A stretch of DNA of 33,448 nucleotides from Syntrophaceae bacterium UBA1411 (GTDB lineage: Bacteria > Desulfobacterota > Syntrophia > Syntrophales > Smithellaceae), in the NCBI GenBank assembly GCA_002304995.1, contig DBPV01000076.1:54533-87980 (forward strand), in the 5' to 3' direction. Made by a program: the position numbers and the translations under genes. Numbering within the stretch: position 1 is the stretch's first letter; each line of letters begins with the position of its first letter. Positions 14,862 through 22,325 of this stretch are shown piece after piece. The notes beneath the pieces were generated by a model. The model saw only the letters and a program-made list of their open reading frames with translations. It did no database searches and was not told the DNA's origin.

Positions 14862-15899
14862 TCATACCTGAAAGTACGCCTGCAATTCCCGGCAGAGCTG
14901 TTCCGGAACGACCGGACAGATGATTTCGTCGTGCAGCTTTTCGAAGTAATTCAGGTCGCTCGTGCCCAGCGGATTGAGTTCGAAGCGCGGAACAATCTTC
15001 CCCTGCACCCAGAAATTTTTCTCCGGCGTCATCGTGGCATACAAAGACAAATTGAAGCTCATGAAATTGTTGACGTAGAGGTGTGCAAACACGCGGGCGA
15101 GGCCGGAAAGCAGCTCTGCGAAGTTGGCTTCGGTCAAATCAAAAAACGACGTTTTTTCCTTGAAATAAAAGTCGACTTCTCCGGCCATGCCTTTGGGGGA
15201 AAAGGCGGCAAGCCAGGAAATGACGCCGGTGGCGGCAATGAAGCGTTCTTTGGCTTCCTGCTCCAAAAGCAGAAGGTTTCGCCAGAGATGGCCGCCTCCG
15301 GAAGCTTCTGCATAGTTTCGCGCGCTGGACAGGAGGCGGCGGACGAAACTGGTCGGATGCCGGCTCACGAGAGTCTGCAGGTGGGGGTGGATCAGGCCGC
15401 CGCCCGAGGGCGGCATGTAATTCCAGTTGATCGAGCAGTATTGGTAGCCCTTTTGCAGTTCCGCGATGCGGTACAAGTAGTCGCGGCAGACGGCGAAACC
15501 GTCGCGCATGGCGTCCGCCGTCAGTTGATCGAGGCCGAGAAAGTGACAAGACGAGAAGGTCGCCACCGTATTGGCGGCATCGTAGGGAAACGCGTTGGGA
15601 AAAAGCCAGGCGTCGCCGTGCCGGAATTTTCCCGCGGTCAGAATGTCCGGCGTAAATTTCGGCGTGAGACGGTCGAAGAGTTCCGGGCAGAAGGGGCAGA
15701 TCGAGGGAGGCGACTTTTCCAGATAGGGAGCGGGATCCGGCTTGTGGGCGGGCCGCACGCGGTAGGGCAGAATGCGGCTTGCCACGCCGGTGGTTTCGTC
15801 GTAGCGTTCCTCAATCACCAGTTCCTTTTCTTCAAATCCGGCAAAGGGATTCAGATAGCGGCCGACGGTGACTTCTTTGTGCAGTCCGATGTCTTTCAT
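14862..15899 (-). CDS. Galactose-1-phosphate uridylyltransferase-like (HIT-fold) protein
   Basis: 345 residues, about the length of GalT. CPFC at residues 68-71 resembles the zinc-site cysteines. GGLIHPHLQ with HPHLQ at 171-175 matches the HPHxQ active-site motif, in which a histidine carries the nucleotidyl group. C-terminal strand/helix elements follow the GalT order. It probably transfers a nucleoside monophosphate between a sugar phosphate and a nucleotide sugar, but the exact substrate is uncertain because neighbours are not Leloir genes and overall motif agreement is partial. Its start overlaps the stop of the DHH gene by four bases (ATGA), so translation is coupled. It is the last gene of the selD unit, ending before a bidirectional terminator. 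Confidence 0.75.
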   Translation of the reverse strand: MKDIGLHKEVTVGRYLNPFAGFEEKELVIEERYDETTGVASRILPYRVRPAHKPDPAPYLEKSPPSICPFCPELFDRLTPKFTPDILTAGKFRHGDAWLFPNAFPYDAANTVATFSSCHFLGLDQLTADAMRDGFAVCRDYLYRIAELQKGYQYCSINWNYMPPSGGGLIHPHLQTLVSRHPTSFVRRLLSSARNYAEASGGGHLWRNLLLLEQEAKERFIAATGVISWLAAFSPKGMAGEVDFYFKEKTSFFDLTEANFAELLSGLARVFAHLYVNNFMSFNLSLYATMTPEKNFWVQGKIVPRFELNPLGTSDLNYFEKLHDEIICPVVPEQLCRELQAYFQV

Positions 15900-16966
15900 G
15901 AGGGATCCTCGGGAGGTGAAGGGATTGGCGCGGTTTGCCGTGCCGCATGGCCCCGTTTCAGACAGTGATCGAGAAAACGATCGATGCTGGCATGGGACAA
16001 ATCGCCTTTGAGTTCCGCTTTTAAAACGTCCAGGGGAATTTCAATGCGGGCGGCGCTGCGGTGGCCGCCTCCCTGGCCGACCAGGCCGCAGGCGCTTTGC
16101 GCCAGCGCGCCGCAGTCCTGCCGGTAGCCGTCCCCCCGGAAGATGATGACGAGCTTGTCGTTGACGATGCCCGCTACCACGACGTAATACGTGCCGATGA
16201 TGTGCAGGTAGAAGTCCGCCACCTGAACGCAGACATCCGGACTTTCCACCTGGCCTAAAAATCCGACGCGGCGGCCGCGGAAGTGCCGCATGGTGTGAAA
16301 GGCCTGATCGAAGTATTTCAGGTAGCTCATCGGCGTCTGATTGAGCTCGATGCGCCGGATGAGCAGCAGATTGGCGCGCCGGCTGTGAAAGGTGTAGGCG
16401 CGGATGTCTTCGGCGATCGTGTCGCGGTCGAAATTGTCCGTGTCCGTCTTGATGCCGTAAAGGAGCGCCGTATGCAGATTGCGCGGAATGCGGACGCGCG
16501 CGGCCAGCAGGTATTCGGTGAAAACCGTCGAAAGCGCGCCGTAGGCGGGGCGGATGTCCGCAACCGGCGCCTCCCAGTCGCCCTGCCGGGGATGATGGTC
16601 AAAGACGAGCGTGGGTTTGAGCCGGGTCTGCGGCTCGCCGAAAAAGGAAGGCTGCGCGTCCACCAGCGCGATATGCCGGTAGGCGGCCGCGTCCACCTGG
16701 CTCAACTGGCGGATGGTGAGGCGCATCGCGTGCGCCAGTTCCCGGTTCTGCTGACGCCGGATGGGTTCGGTCGCGGCCAGCGTGCAGCGGGAGATGTTTT
16801 TTCTGCGCGCAAGAATTTCGCGAAGCGCCATGGCCGAGGCGATCGCGTCGGGATCGGGGCTGCCGTGCATCAGAATCAGGAGCGAATCGTCGGGCGAGAT
16901 GATTTCAAGAAGTCTTTTTAAATGCTGCTGTGTTTCGGTTTTGAGAGCAATGGATGGGAAGTTCAT
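15896..16966 (-). CDS. DHH-family phosphoesterase (NrnA/RecJ-like)
   Basis: 356 residues. An N-terminal DHH domain carries HGSPDPDAIASA (34-45), the D in LVDAQ near residue 103 and the signature DHHP (123-126). A C-terminal DHHA1 domain carries GQGGGHRSAA near residue 295. These residues bind two Mn2+/Mg2+ ions in NrnA-type oligoribonuclease / pAp phosphatases and related cyclic-dinucleotide phosphodiesterases. The substrate here may be short oligonucleotides, pAp or a linear dinucleotide, and sequence alone does not decide. It lies 26 bases after selD and overlaps the GalT-like gene. The ribosome site before its ATG is weak, suggesting coupling to selD translation. Confidence 0.85.
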   Translation of the reverse strand: MNFPSIALKTETQQHLKRLLEIISPDDSLLILMHGSPDPDAIASAMALREILARRKNISRCTLAATEPIRRQQNRELAHAMRLTIRQLSQVDAAAYRHIALVDAQPSFFGEPQTRLKPTLVFDHHPRQGDWEAPVADIRPAYGALSTVFTEYLLAARVRIPRNLHTALLYGIKTDTDNFDRDTIAEDIRAYTFHSRRANLLLIRRIELNQTPMSYLKYFDQAFHTMRHFRGRRVGFLGQVESPDVCVQVADFYLHIIGTYYVVVAGIVNDKLVIIFRGDGYRQDCGALAQSACGLVGQGGGHRSAARIEIPLDVLKAELKGDLSHASIDRFLDHCLKRGHAARQTAPIPSPPEDPS

Positions 16967-16992
16967 TCCTGATGGCCTGCAAAACGCCTGCT

Positions 16993-18045
16993 TTATTCCA
17001 GAAGAATTTTGCCGGGGTGGGCAACCGTCACTTCGCCCACAACCGCCGCCTCGCCGATTCCTTCTTTGTGCATGGCTTCTACGAGAGGCCCCGCCTTGTC
17101 CGCCGGAAGGCTGAAAAACAGTCCGCCCGCCGTTTGCGGATCGAAGCAGACATCCAGAATCCAGTCCGGACAGGAGGGCGCCTTTTCCACCTGGGACAGG
17201 CGGTAATTCCGGTTGCGGTACAACCCGCCGGGCAGATAGCCGGATTCCACCAGATCCCGCACGCCTTCCAGAATGGGGATCCGCGCCGCCGTAAGGCGCA
17301 GGCCGACGTCGCTGCCTTCAATGGTTTCGCAGGCATGCCCCAGGAAGCCGAAGCCGGTGATGTCCGTGCAGGAATGGATGTCTCCCGCGGCGATCATCAG
17401 TTCGGCGGCTTTTTTATTGAGCGTCGTCATGCAGGCCGTCGCCCGTTCGACGAGCGCCGGTCCGGCTGCTTCCGCCTTGATCGCCGTCGCGGCGATGCCC
17501 GTGCCGAGCGGCTTGGTCAGGATGAGCCGGTCGCCGGGGCGCGCGCCGCGGTTGAAAAGCACGCGGTCCGGATGGATCGTGCCGGTCACCGAGAGCCCGT
17601 ACTTGATTTCGTTGTCCTCCACGCTGTGGCCGCCGACCAGGAGGACGCCCGCTTCGCGCATCTTGTCCAGTCCGCCGCGCAAAACGTCGCGCAGCACCGC
17701 TTTGTCCATCGTTTTGACGGGAAAGCAGACGATGTTCATCGCGGTGAGCGGCCGGCCGCCCATCGCGTAAATGTCGTTCAAGGCATTGACCGCGGCAATC
17801 TGGCCGAAGGTGAAGGGGTCGTCCACCGTCGGCGTGAAGAAGTCCACGGTCTGCACCAGCGCCAGATCGTCGGAAAGTTTGTACACGCCCGCGTCTTCCG
17901 CATGTTCATATCCGGTCACCAGATTCGGATCGGAGATGAGCGGCAAATCGCGCAGAATGTCGGACAGGTCCCCCGGACCGATCTTACAGGCTCAACCGGC
18001 GCTTTGAACGGTATTGGTCAGACGAACGGGCTTTTTTTCTTCCAT
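16993..18045 (-). CDS. selD: Selenide, water dikinase SelD, a selenocysteine-containing form
   Basis: Makes selenophosphate from selenide and ATP for selenocysteine and selenouridine synthesis. The frame contains one in-frame TGA (17994-17992). Reading it as selenocysteine gives a 350-residue protein beginning MEEKKPVRLTNTVQSAG-U-ACKIGPGDL. U18, C20 and K21 align with Cys17, Cys19 and Lys20 of E. coli SelD, the catalytic loop. The rest is standard SelD: QTVDFFTPTVDDPFTFGQIAA region, NDIYAMGGRPLTAMNI, LVGGHSVEDNE, KPLGTGIA, DITGFGFLGH, FDPQTAGG. The start ATG (18045-18043) has AGGTG 8 bases upstream. A caller that stops at TGA would begin at 17946 and lose the catalytic loop. A GGTCC/GGACC hairpin just 3' of TGA is a candidate bacterial SECIS. 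SelD needs selenophosphate to make more of itself, a self-dependent loop. First gene of selD-DHH-galT-like. Confidence 0.95.
17967..17994 (-). promoter_or_regulatory. Candidate bacterial SECIS element with the UGA(Sec) codon of selD
   Basis: Reading 5'-3' on the minus strand, TGA (17994-17992) is followed after 12 bases by GGTCC-GGG-GGACC (17979-17967), a 5-bp stem with a G-rich apex. Distance from the UGA and GGUC near the apex resemble SelB-recognised elements such as E. coli fdhF. The lower stem is not well defined by eye. Confidence 0.55.
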
Positions 18046-18076
18046 CTTGTTTGCACCTGAAAAAAAATTAAAAATT

Positions 18077-18096
18077 GAAGCGCTTCCTTAAGAAGC
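18077..18096. promoter_or_regulatory. Hairpin-forming palindromes in the selD leader
   Basis: GAAGCGCTTC (18077-18086) is a perfect 10-bp palindrome, overlapped by GCTTC-CTTAA-GAAGC (18082-18096). On the selD strand this is followed by stretches of T (TTTTTAATTTTTTT). It could be an attenuator-like hairpin ahead of selD or an operator in the selD/thrC divergent region. Stems are short. Confidence 0.3.
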
Positions 18097-18213
18097 CCTT
18101 CTGATTTTTAGCATAGATGACCGCATTTTCCAACTGCATTTCCATCCTGCAGGCGGCTGTGTCCGGTCCGGCGGGCGCCGGATCACCCGATTGCCGGCCC
18201 GCTTCAATTTTTG

Positions 18214-18243
18214 TTGATTTATTGCGGTCAATCAGATTATAGA
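18214..18243 (+). promoter_or_regulatory. Possible sigma-70 promoter of thrC
   Basis: TTGATT (18214-18219), an 18-base spacer and TATAGA (18238-18243), 28 bases before the thrC start. A TGATT...AATCA inverted repeat spans the region. Confidence 0.45.
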
Positions 18244-18271
18244 ACAGTACCTTTAAAAAGGATGAAAAGGT

Positions 18272-19657
18272 ATGGCCATTCGCTACTACAGCACCAATCG
18301 TTTCGTTCACTCCCGTGCGGGCATCGACCCCTTCACGGCAACCGTCACCTTCCGGGAAGCGCTCCTGGCCGGGCAGGCGCCGGACGAGGGGCTTTTTGTT
18401 CCCGATCCGATTCCGCAGTTATCCATGTCCGACATCATCGGGCTGCGGGACCGGCCTTACTGGCAGGCCGCGCTGCTGGTGGCCAGGGCCTTTTTGTCCG
18501 GCGAATTTTCGGACGACGTTCTTGCGGACATCGTGCAGGATGCGTACAATTATCCCGTGCCGCTCGAGGCGGTTTATCCGCGCGCCTTTCTTTTGCGCCT
18601 GGATCAGGGGCCGACGGCCTCCTTCAAGGATTTCGCCGCCCGGATGATGGCGCGGCTGATGAGCCACTGCCGGCCCGAAGGGGAAAGGCTCAATATTCTG
18701 GTGGCGACGTCCGGCGACACCGGCAGCGCGGTGGGTGAGGCCTACAAGGGCGTCTGCGGCATCGATGTGACCATCCTGTATCCGGCGGACGAAGTAAGTC
18801 TGATGCAGAAAAAGCAGCTCGACACCATCGGCGGCAACGTGCGGGCGCTGTGCGTGAACGGTAAATTCGACGATTGCCAGAATCTGGTGAAAGAGGCGTT
18901 TGCCGACCGGGAGCTGGCGCGGTTCAACCTGTCGTCGGCCAATTCCATTAATTTCGGCCGTATTCTGCCGCAGATCGTTTACTACGTTTACGCTTACGCG
19001 CAGCTGGCCGGGGCGGACGAGGAAGTTCTGTTTTCCGTTCCGTCCGGCAATTTCGGCGACGCCCTGGGCTGCGAATACGCCCGCCGGATGGGGCTGCCGG
19101 TGGCCAAACTCATCATGCCCACCAACGAAAACGATGAATTTCCGCTGTACCTGGAAACCGGCCGCTATACCAAAGTATCGCCGTCGCGCGCCTGCATTTC
19201 CAATGCGATGAACGTCGGCCATCCCAGCAACCTGGCGCGTTTTTTTGAACTCTACGGCGGAACGGTCGACCGCGCGGGCGTGGTCCACCGCTATCCCGAT
19301 CTCGCAGAAATGCGCCGCCGCATTTTCTCGGTGAGCGTCACCGACGAGCAGACCCGCCGGACCATCAAAAGCGTTTACGACCGCTACCGCGTGATTCTCG
19401 AGCAGCACGGCGCGGTGGGCTGGGCGGGGCTCGAGGCCTATCAGAAAAAAACCGGCGATATGAAACTGGCCATCTGTCTGGAAACCGCGCATCCCGCCAA
19501 ATTTCCCGAAGAAATCAAAAGCCTTTTGGGCATCGATCCCGAGCTTCCGGAAAGCATGAAAGACCTGGCTTGCCGTCAGGGCGGCGCCGTCAATATGTCC
19601 CGCGATTTTCCGTCGTTTAAAAGGTATCTGCAGGACACGCTCAAAATTCGGGAGTAA
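18272..19657 (+). CDS. thrC: Threonine synthase
   Basis: A 461-residue PLP enzyme converting O-phospho-L-homoserine to L-threonine. The N terminus (YYSTNR, then TFREALLAGQAPDEGLFVPD) is that of the long ThrC class. The PLP lysine is K119 in GPTASFKDFAARMM. The glycine-rich phosphate-binding loop VATSGDTGSAVGEAYKG follows, then VPSGNFGDALGCEYA and the late AICLETAHPAKFPEE. Length fits the 450-480 residue class. It lies divergent from selD. An AAAAAGGATGAAAAGG tract supplies the ribosome site. No other threonine-pathway genes are adjacent. Confidence 0.95.
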   Translation: MAIRYYSTNRFVHSRAGIDPFTATVTFREALLAGQAPDEGLFVPDPIPQLSMSDIIGLRDRPYWQAALLVARAFLSGEFSDDVLADIVQDAYNYPVPLEAVYPRAFLLRLDQGPTASFKDFAARMMARLMSHCRPEGERLNILVATSGDTGSAVGEAYKGVCGIDVTILYPADEVSLMQKKQLDTIGGNVRALCVNGKFDDCQNLVKEAFADRELARFNLSSANSINFGRILPQIVYYVYAYAQLAGADEEVLFSVPSGNFGDALGCEYARRMGLPVAKLIMPTNENDEFPLYLETGRYTKVSPSRACISNAMNVGHPSNLARFFELYGGTVDRAGVVHRYPDLAEMRRRIFSVSVTDEQTRRTIKSVYDRYRVILEQHGAVGWAGLEAYQKKTGDMKLAICLETAHPAKFPEEIKSLLGIDPELPESMKDLACRQGGAVNMSRDFPSFKRYLQDTLKIRE

Positions 19658-19735
19658 AAAGCGCCGCGCGTCCCGACCGGTGCGACGGCGGAAAAAAGCA
19701 ACGCGGAAATTTCCTGAACGGAGAGGAGGTGCTTG

Positions 19736-20512
19736 ATGACGCGCGAAGAAATCTACACGTCCGAAGCGGCGCAGGTGTGGCAGGCGGCGCTGGCGCAGGA
19801 TCTGTTTCCGGGCGACCTGGTCGTCGAAATCGCCCGTTTTTTTCTGGGAGCTCCCTATCAGGCCGGCACGCTGGAGGCGCCGGGGCCGGAGAAGCTCACA
19901 GCCACCCTGGCGCAGTTCGACTGCACGACGTTTGTCGAAACCGTCCTGGCCCTGACCCGCTGTGTCACGGCCGGAAAGCTCTCCGGCCCTCAATTTCGAA
20001 AAAGCCTCAAACACATCCGTTATCGTGGGGGAAAAATCGCCGGCTACGCTTCGCGCCTGCATTATTTTTGCGACTGGCTTGGAGACAACGAGAAAAAGAA
20101 AGTGCTGCGCAATATCACGGCCGATCTGGGCGGCTGTGCCCGGCGCAAAAAAATCAACTTCATGACAACGCACCGGGCTTTGTACGCCGGCTTGAAATCC
20201 GAAAGCGCTTTTGCCCGCCTGCGAAAAACCGAGCAGAGCCTTTCCCGCCGCACCTTCCCCGTGCTGGACGTCGGGGAGCTGGCGCGCCGGCCGGGCGGCA
20301 TTTGTCCGGGCGACGTGATCGCCTTTGCGACGGATGAAGCGGGGCTCGATGTCGCGCACGCCGGATTCGCGGTGAAAGAAGGAAGAAGCCTGCGTCTCCT
20401 GCACGCGTCGCGCCGGGAAGGCGCGGTGGTCGTGTCGGAAAAAACGCTTGCGGCTTTTGTAAAGGCCAATCCGGCGTTCAGCGGCGTCATGGTCGCGCGT
20501 TTCTGCCGCTGA
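19736..20512 (+). CDS. DUF1460 family, NlpC/P60-like amidase
   Basis: 258 residues matching the DUF1460 / N-acetylmuramoyl-L-alanine amidase-like family. QFDCTTFVET carries the probable nucleophilic cysteine. GDVIAFATDE and DVAHAGFAV carry the candidate histidine. RLHYFCDW and LLHASRREGAVVVSEKTL are further family blocks. Members of this group cleave peptidoglycan-derived bonds. No signal peptide is evident, so this one may process cell-wall fragments inside the cell or be exported by another route. The start is the ATG at 19736, six bases after GAGAGGAGG. A TTG directly before it is less likely. It is 78 bases after thrC and could be read through from it. Confidence 0.8.
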   Translation: MTREEIYTSEAAQVWQAALAQDLFPGDLVVEIARFFLGAPYQAGTLEAPGPEKLTATLAQFDCTTFVETVLALTRCVTAGKLSGPQFRKSLKHIRYRGGKIAGYASRLHYFCDWLGDNEKKKVLRNITADLGGCARRKKINFMTTHRALYAGLKSESAFARLRKTEQSLSRRTFPVLDVGELARRPGGICPGDVIAFATDEAGLDVAHAGFAVKEGRSLRLLHASRREGAVVVSEKTLAAFVKANPAFSGVMVARFCR

Positions 20513-20527
20513 CCCATTAAAAATGCC

Positions 20528-20577
20528 TTGACAACTCGTTCCCGCTCATCTATGGAAAGTCAAACAACGTTCGTTGT
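20528..20577 (+). promoter_or_regulatory. Sigma-70 promoter with downstream palindromic operator
   Basis: TTGACA (20528-20533), a 17-base spacer and TATGGA (20551-20556). ACAACG-TT-CGTTGT (20564-20577) sits at the expected transcription start, where a TetR-like repressor could block initiation. No regulator gene is adjacent. Confidence 0.55.
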
Positions 20578-20785
20578 AAATGATTGCCGAGAAGGTTGAT
20601 TGTCTGCTCAGCGTCCACGGAAGTCGGGAGTTGGATGTTTGCGACTGATGACAGAAATCTGCAGGACGGGCGGCGCGATACCGCGATAAAACAACACTTC
20701 GGCCCCCGCCTGCTCCGAAGCGCCCCATCTCCGGTGATGCGGATTTTAAGATAGCGGTTCAGACTTCTTCGAGGATGAAAACCGC

Positions 20786-20814
20786 TTGACCCTGTTTTCT
20801 GAATACAGTAAGTA
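20786..20814 (+). promoter_or_regulatory. Second possible promoter for the binding-protein gene
   Basis: TTGACC (20786-20791), a 17-base spacer and TAAGTA (20809-20814). The -10 is weak. It would give a leader of about 100 bases. Confidence 0.35.
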
Positions 20815-20923
20815 GCTTAACCATCACATGATGATTTAGCCATTCACATAATGCCTTGTCCAACCGGATTGCGAAATGCGTATTTCGGTCCGGAAAAACT
20901 TATTAAAAAAGGGGGATGTTGCA

Positions 20924-22156
20924 ATGACGAAGTGGAAAGCTTTATTGTGTTCAATGTTCATGTTTGCGTTTGTTGCATGGGCCGCAGTGGCCTCGGCGGA
21001 TGACATTGTGGTCGGTTTCACCGGGCCTCTGTCCGGGCCCGCTGCAGAGTACGGCCAGGACTGCATGTACGGCATCGATATGGCCGTGAAAGAGCTCAAC
21101 GCAGCAGGCGGCGTAACGGTTAAAGGCAAAAAATACACCTTCCGGATGGAACGGCTCGACGACCGGATGGATCCCACCCAGGCGAAAAACAACGCGCTGC
21201 GTTTCGTCAACCAGAACAAAGCTATCGCGGTTTTCAGCCCCAACTTCACCGGTCTGGCGGCGATCATGGGAATTCCCGAACAGAATTTTCTCATCGTGGC
21301 TTACACCAGCATCCATGCGCTTCTGGACAAAGGGCATCCGATGATCATCAACCCCGTTCCGAACTTCGTGACCTACGCGCAGTTGATGAGCGATCAGGCT
21401 TGGGCGCAGGGCTACCGGAAATGCGCCATGGTCGTGACGACGGGCGGTTACGGCGATGCCTGGCGCCAGGCGTTCAATCATTTGTGGGTCAACAAGGGCG
21501 GACGGGTGGTCGGCGACTATCCCGCCAACTATTACGCGGAAACGGATTATTCGCCGCAGCTGTCGGCCGCTCTGTCCAAGAAACCTGATTTTCTGCTCAT
21601 CGGCGGTCCTTCGGCGCCGACCGTTCTCGTCATCGAACAGGCGAGAGCCCTGGGATTCAAGGGCGGTTTCGTGGTCATCGACCAGGCCAAACCGGATTAT
21701 ATTGCCAAAGCCATCAAAGACATGAGACTGCTGGAAGGCATGATCAGCACGGGCGCCCTGAAAGATCTGCCCCTGCCGGCCGTTCCCGGTTTCCAGGCCC
21801 GCTACAAGGCGGCGTATAAGAGAGACATGGGCGCGGAGTGCGTGCTGAACTACAACTCGATGTACGTGGTGGCCCGCGCAATCGAAAAGGCGCAGTCGCT
21901 GGATGCGAAACTGGTCCGCCGCAACATTCCCAATGCTCTTCCCACCACCGGCGACAAGGTGCCCAACGAACTGTTTGCCATGCAGGACAACGGCTTTATG
22001 TACTGCGGTTTGATCATGCAGCACGTGAAGAACGGCAAGTTCTCGAAAGTGGATTACATTCTGGCGTTCCCGAAAACCAAGGCTGAGTTTGACAAGTACA
22101 AGAAACTGAGCAAGACCAAGGAACCGGAAATGGTCCGCTGGGTGCCCATTCAGTAA
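20924..22156 (+). CDS. Periplasmic substrate-binding protein, branched-chain amino acid (LivJ) type
   Basis: 410 residues. The signal peptide (KALLCSMFMFAFVAWAAVASA) is cut before DDIVVGFTGPLSG. The mature protein is a type I periplasmic-binding fold of the Liv/AmiC group: GPLSGPAAEYGQDCMYGIDMA region at the first-lobe pocket, NAAGGV near the first-domain start, then the hinge region from MVVTTGGYGDAW, and a C-terminal tail typical of the family. It would capture an amino acid, aromatic acid, urea-like or other small ligand for an ABC importer. No permease or ATPase genes adjoin it, so it either shares a transporter encoded elsewhere or acts in sensing. The start at 20924 has GGGGG upstream. 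A very strong terminator follows. Two candidate promoters lie in the unusually long leader. Confidence 0.85.
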   Translation: MTKWKALLCSMFMFAFVAWAAVASADDIVVGFTGPLSGPAAEYGQDCMYGIDMAVKELNAAGGVTVKGKKYTFRMERLDDRMDPTQAKNNALRFVNQNKAIAVFSPNFTGLAAIMGIPEQNFLIVAYTSIHALLDKGHPMIINPVPNFVTYAQLMSDQAWAQGYRKCAMVVTTGGYGDAWRQAFNHLWVNKGGRVVGDYPANYYAETDYSPQLSAALSKKPDFLLIGGPSAPTVLVIEQARALGFKGGFVVIDQAKPDYIAKAIKDMRLLEGMISTGALKDLPLPAVPGFQARYKAAYKRDMGAECVLNYNSMYVVARAIEKAQSLDAKLVRRNIPNALPTTGDKVPNELFAMQDNGFMYCGLIMQHVKNGKFSKVDYILAFPKTKAEFDKYKKLSKTKEPEMVRWVPIQ

Positions 22157-22186
22157 CCTCTGACAGCGTTCCATCCTGAAAAACGA

Positions 22187-22220
22187 AACCCCGCTTTTGG
22201 CGACAAAAGCGGGGTTCTTT
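22187..22220. terminator. Strong terminator after the binding-protein gene
   Basis: A perfect 13-bp stem (22187-22199 with 22204-22216) with loop GCGA is followed by CTTT. On the minus strand the stem is followed by a T-rich CGTTTTTC, so it can also end the convergent RND operon. Confidence 0.88.
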
Positions 22221-22325
22221 ATGATGAGCCGTCGGAATCCACCCAACGGCTGTTGTACAGCGTCCCTCCGATCGCGCGCCGGCGATGCCGCAGGCAACGC
22301 GAACCGGCGGCCTTCCCGGAAAGGA

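Larger units (their letters stand above)
20513..20923. other. 411-bp leader/intergenic region before the binding-protein gene
   Basis: No convincing gene. It holds two candidate promoters (20528-20556 and 20786-20814), a palindrome at 20564-20577, a smaller CATCA-CA-TGATG repeat at 20822-20833, and a hairpin directly before the ribosome site: CCGGA (20864-20868) pairs with TCCGG (20889-20893), and GAAAT (20873-20877) with ATTTC (20882-20886). Short frames (such as 22 codons from 20580) lack ribosome sites. I recognise no known riboswitch. Confidence 0.5.

Noticed and set aside
18068..18310. 80-codon minus-strand frame in the selD/thrC gap
   Set aside because: It overlaps the thrC start and promoter region, has no ribosome site and no domain.
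20792..20808. CTGT-N9-ACAG resembling an SOS/LexA box
   Set aside because: The classical box has N8. Here the spacing is one base too long and no damage-response gene follows.
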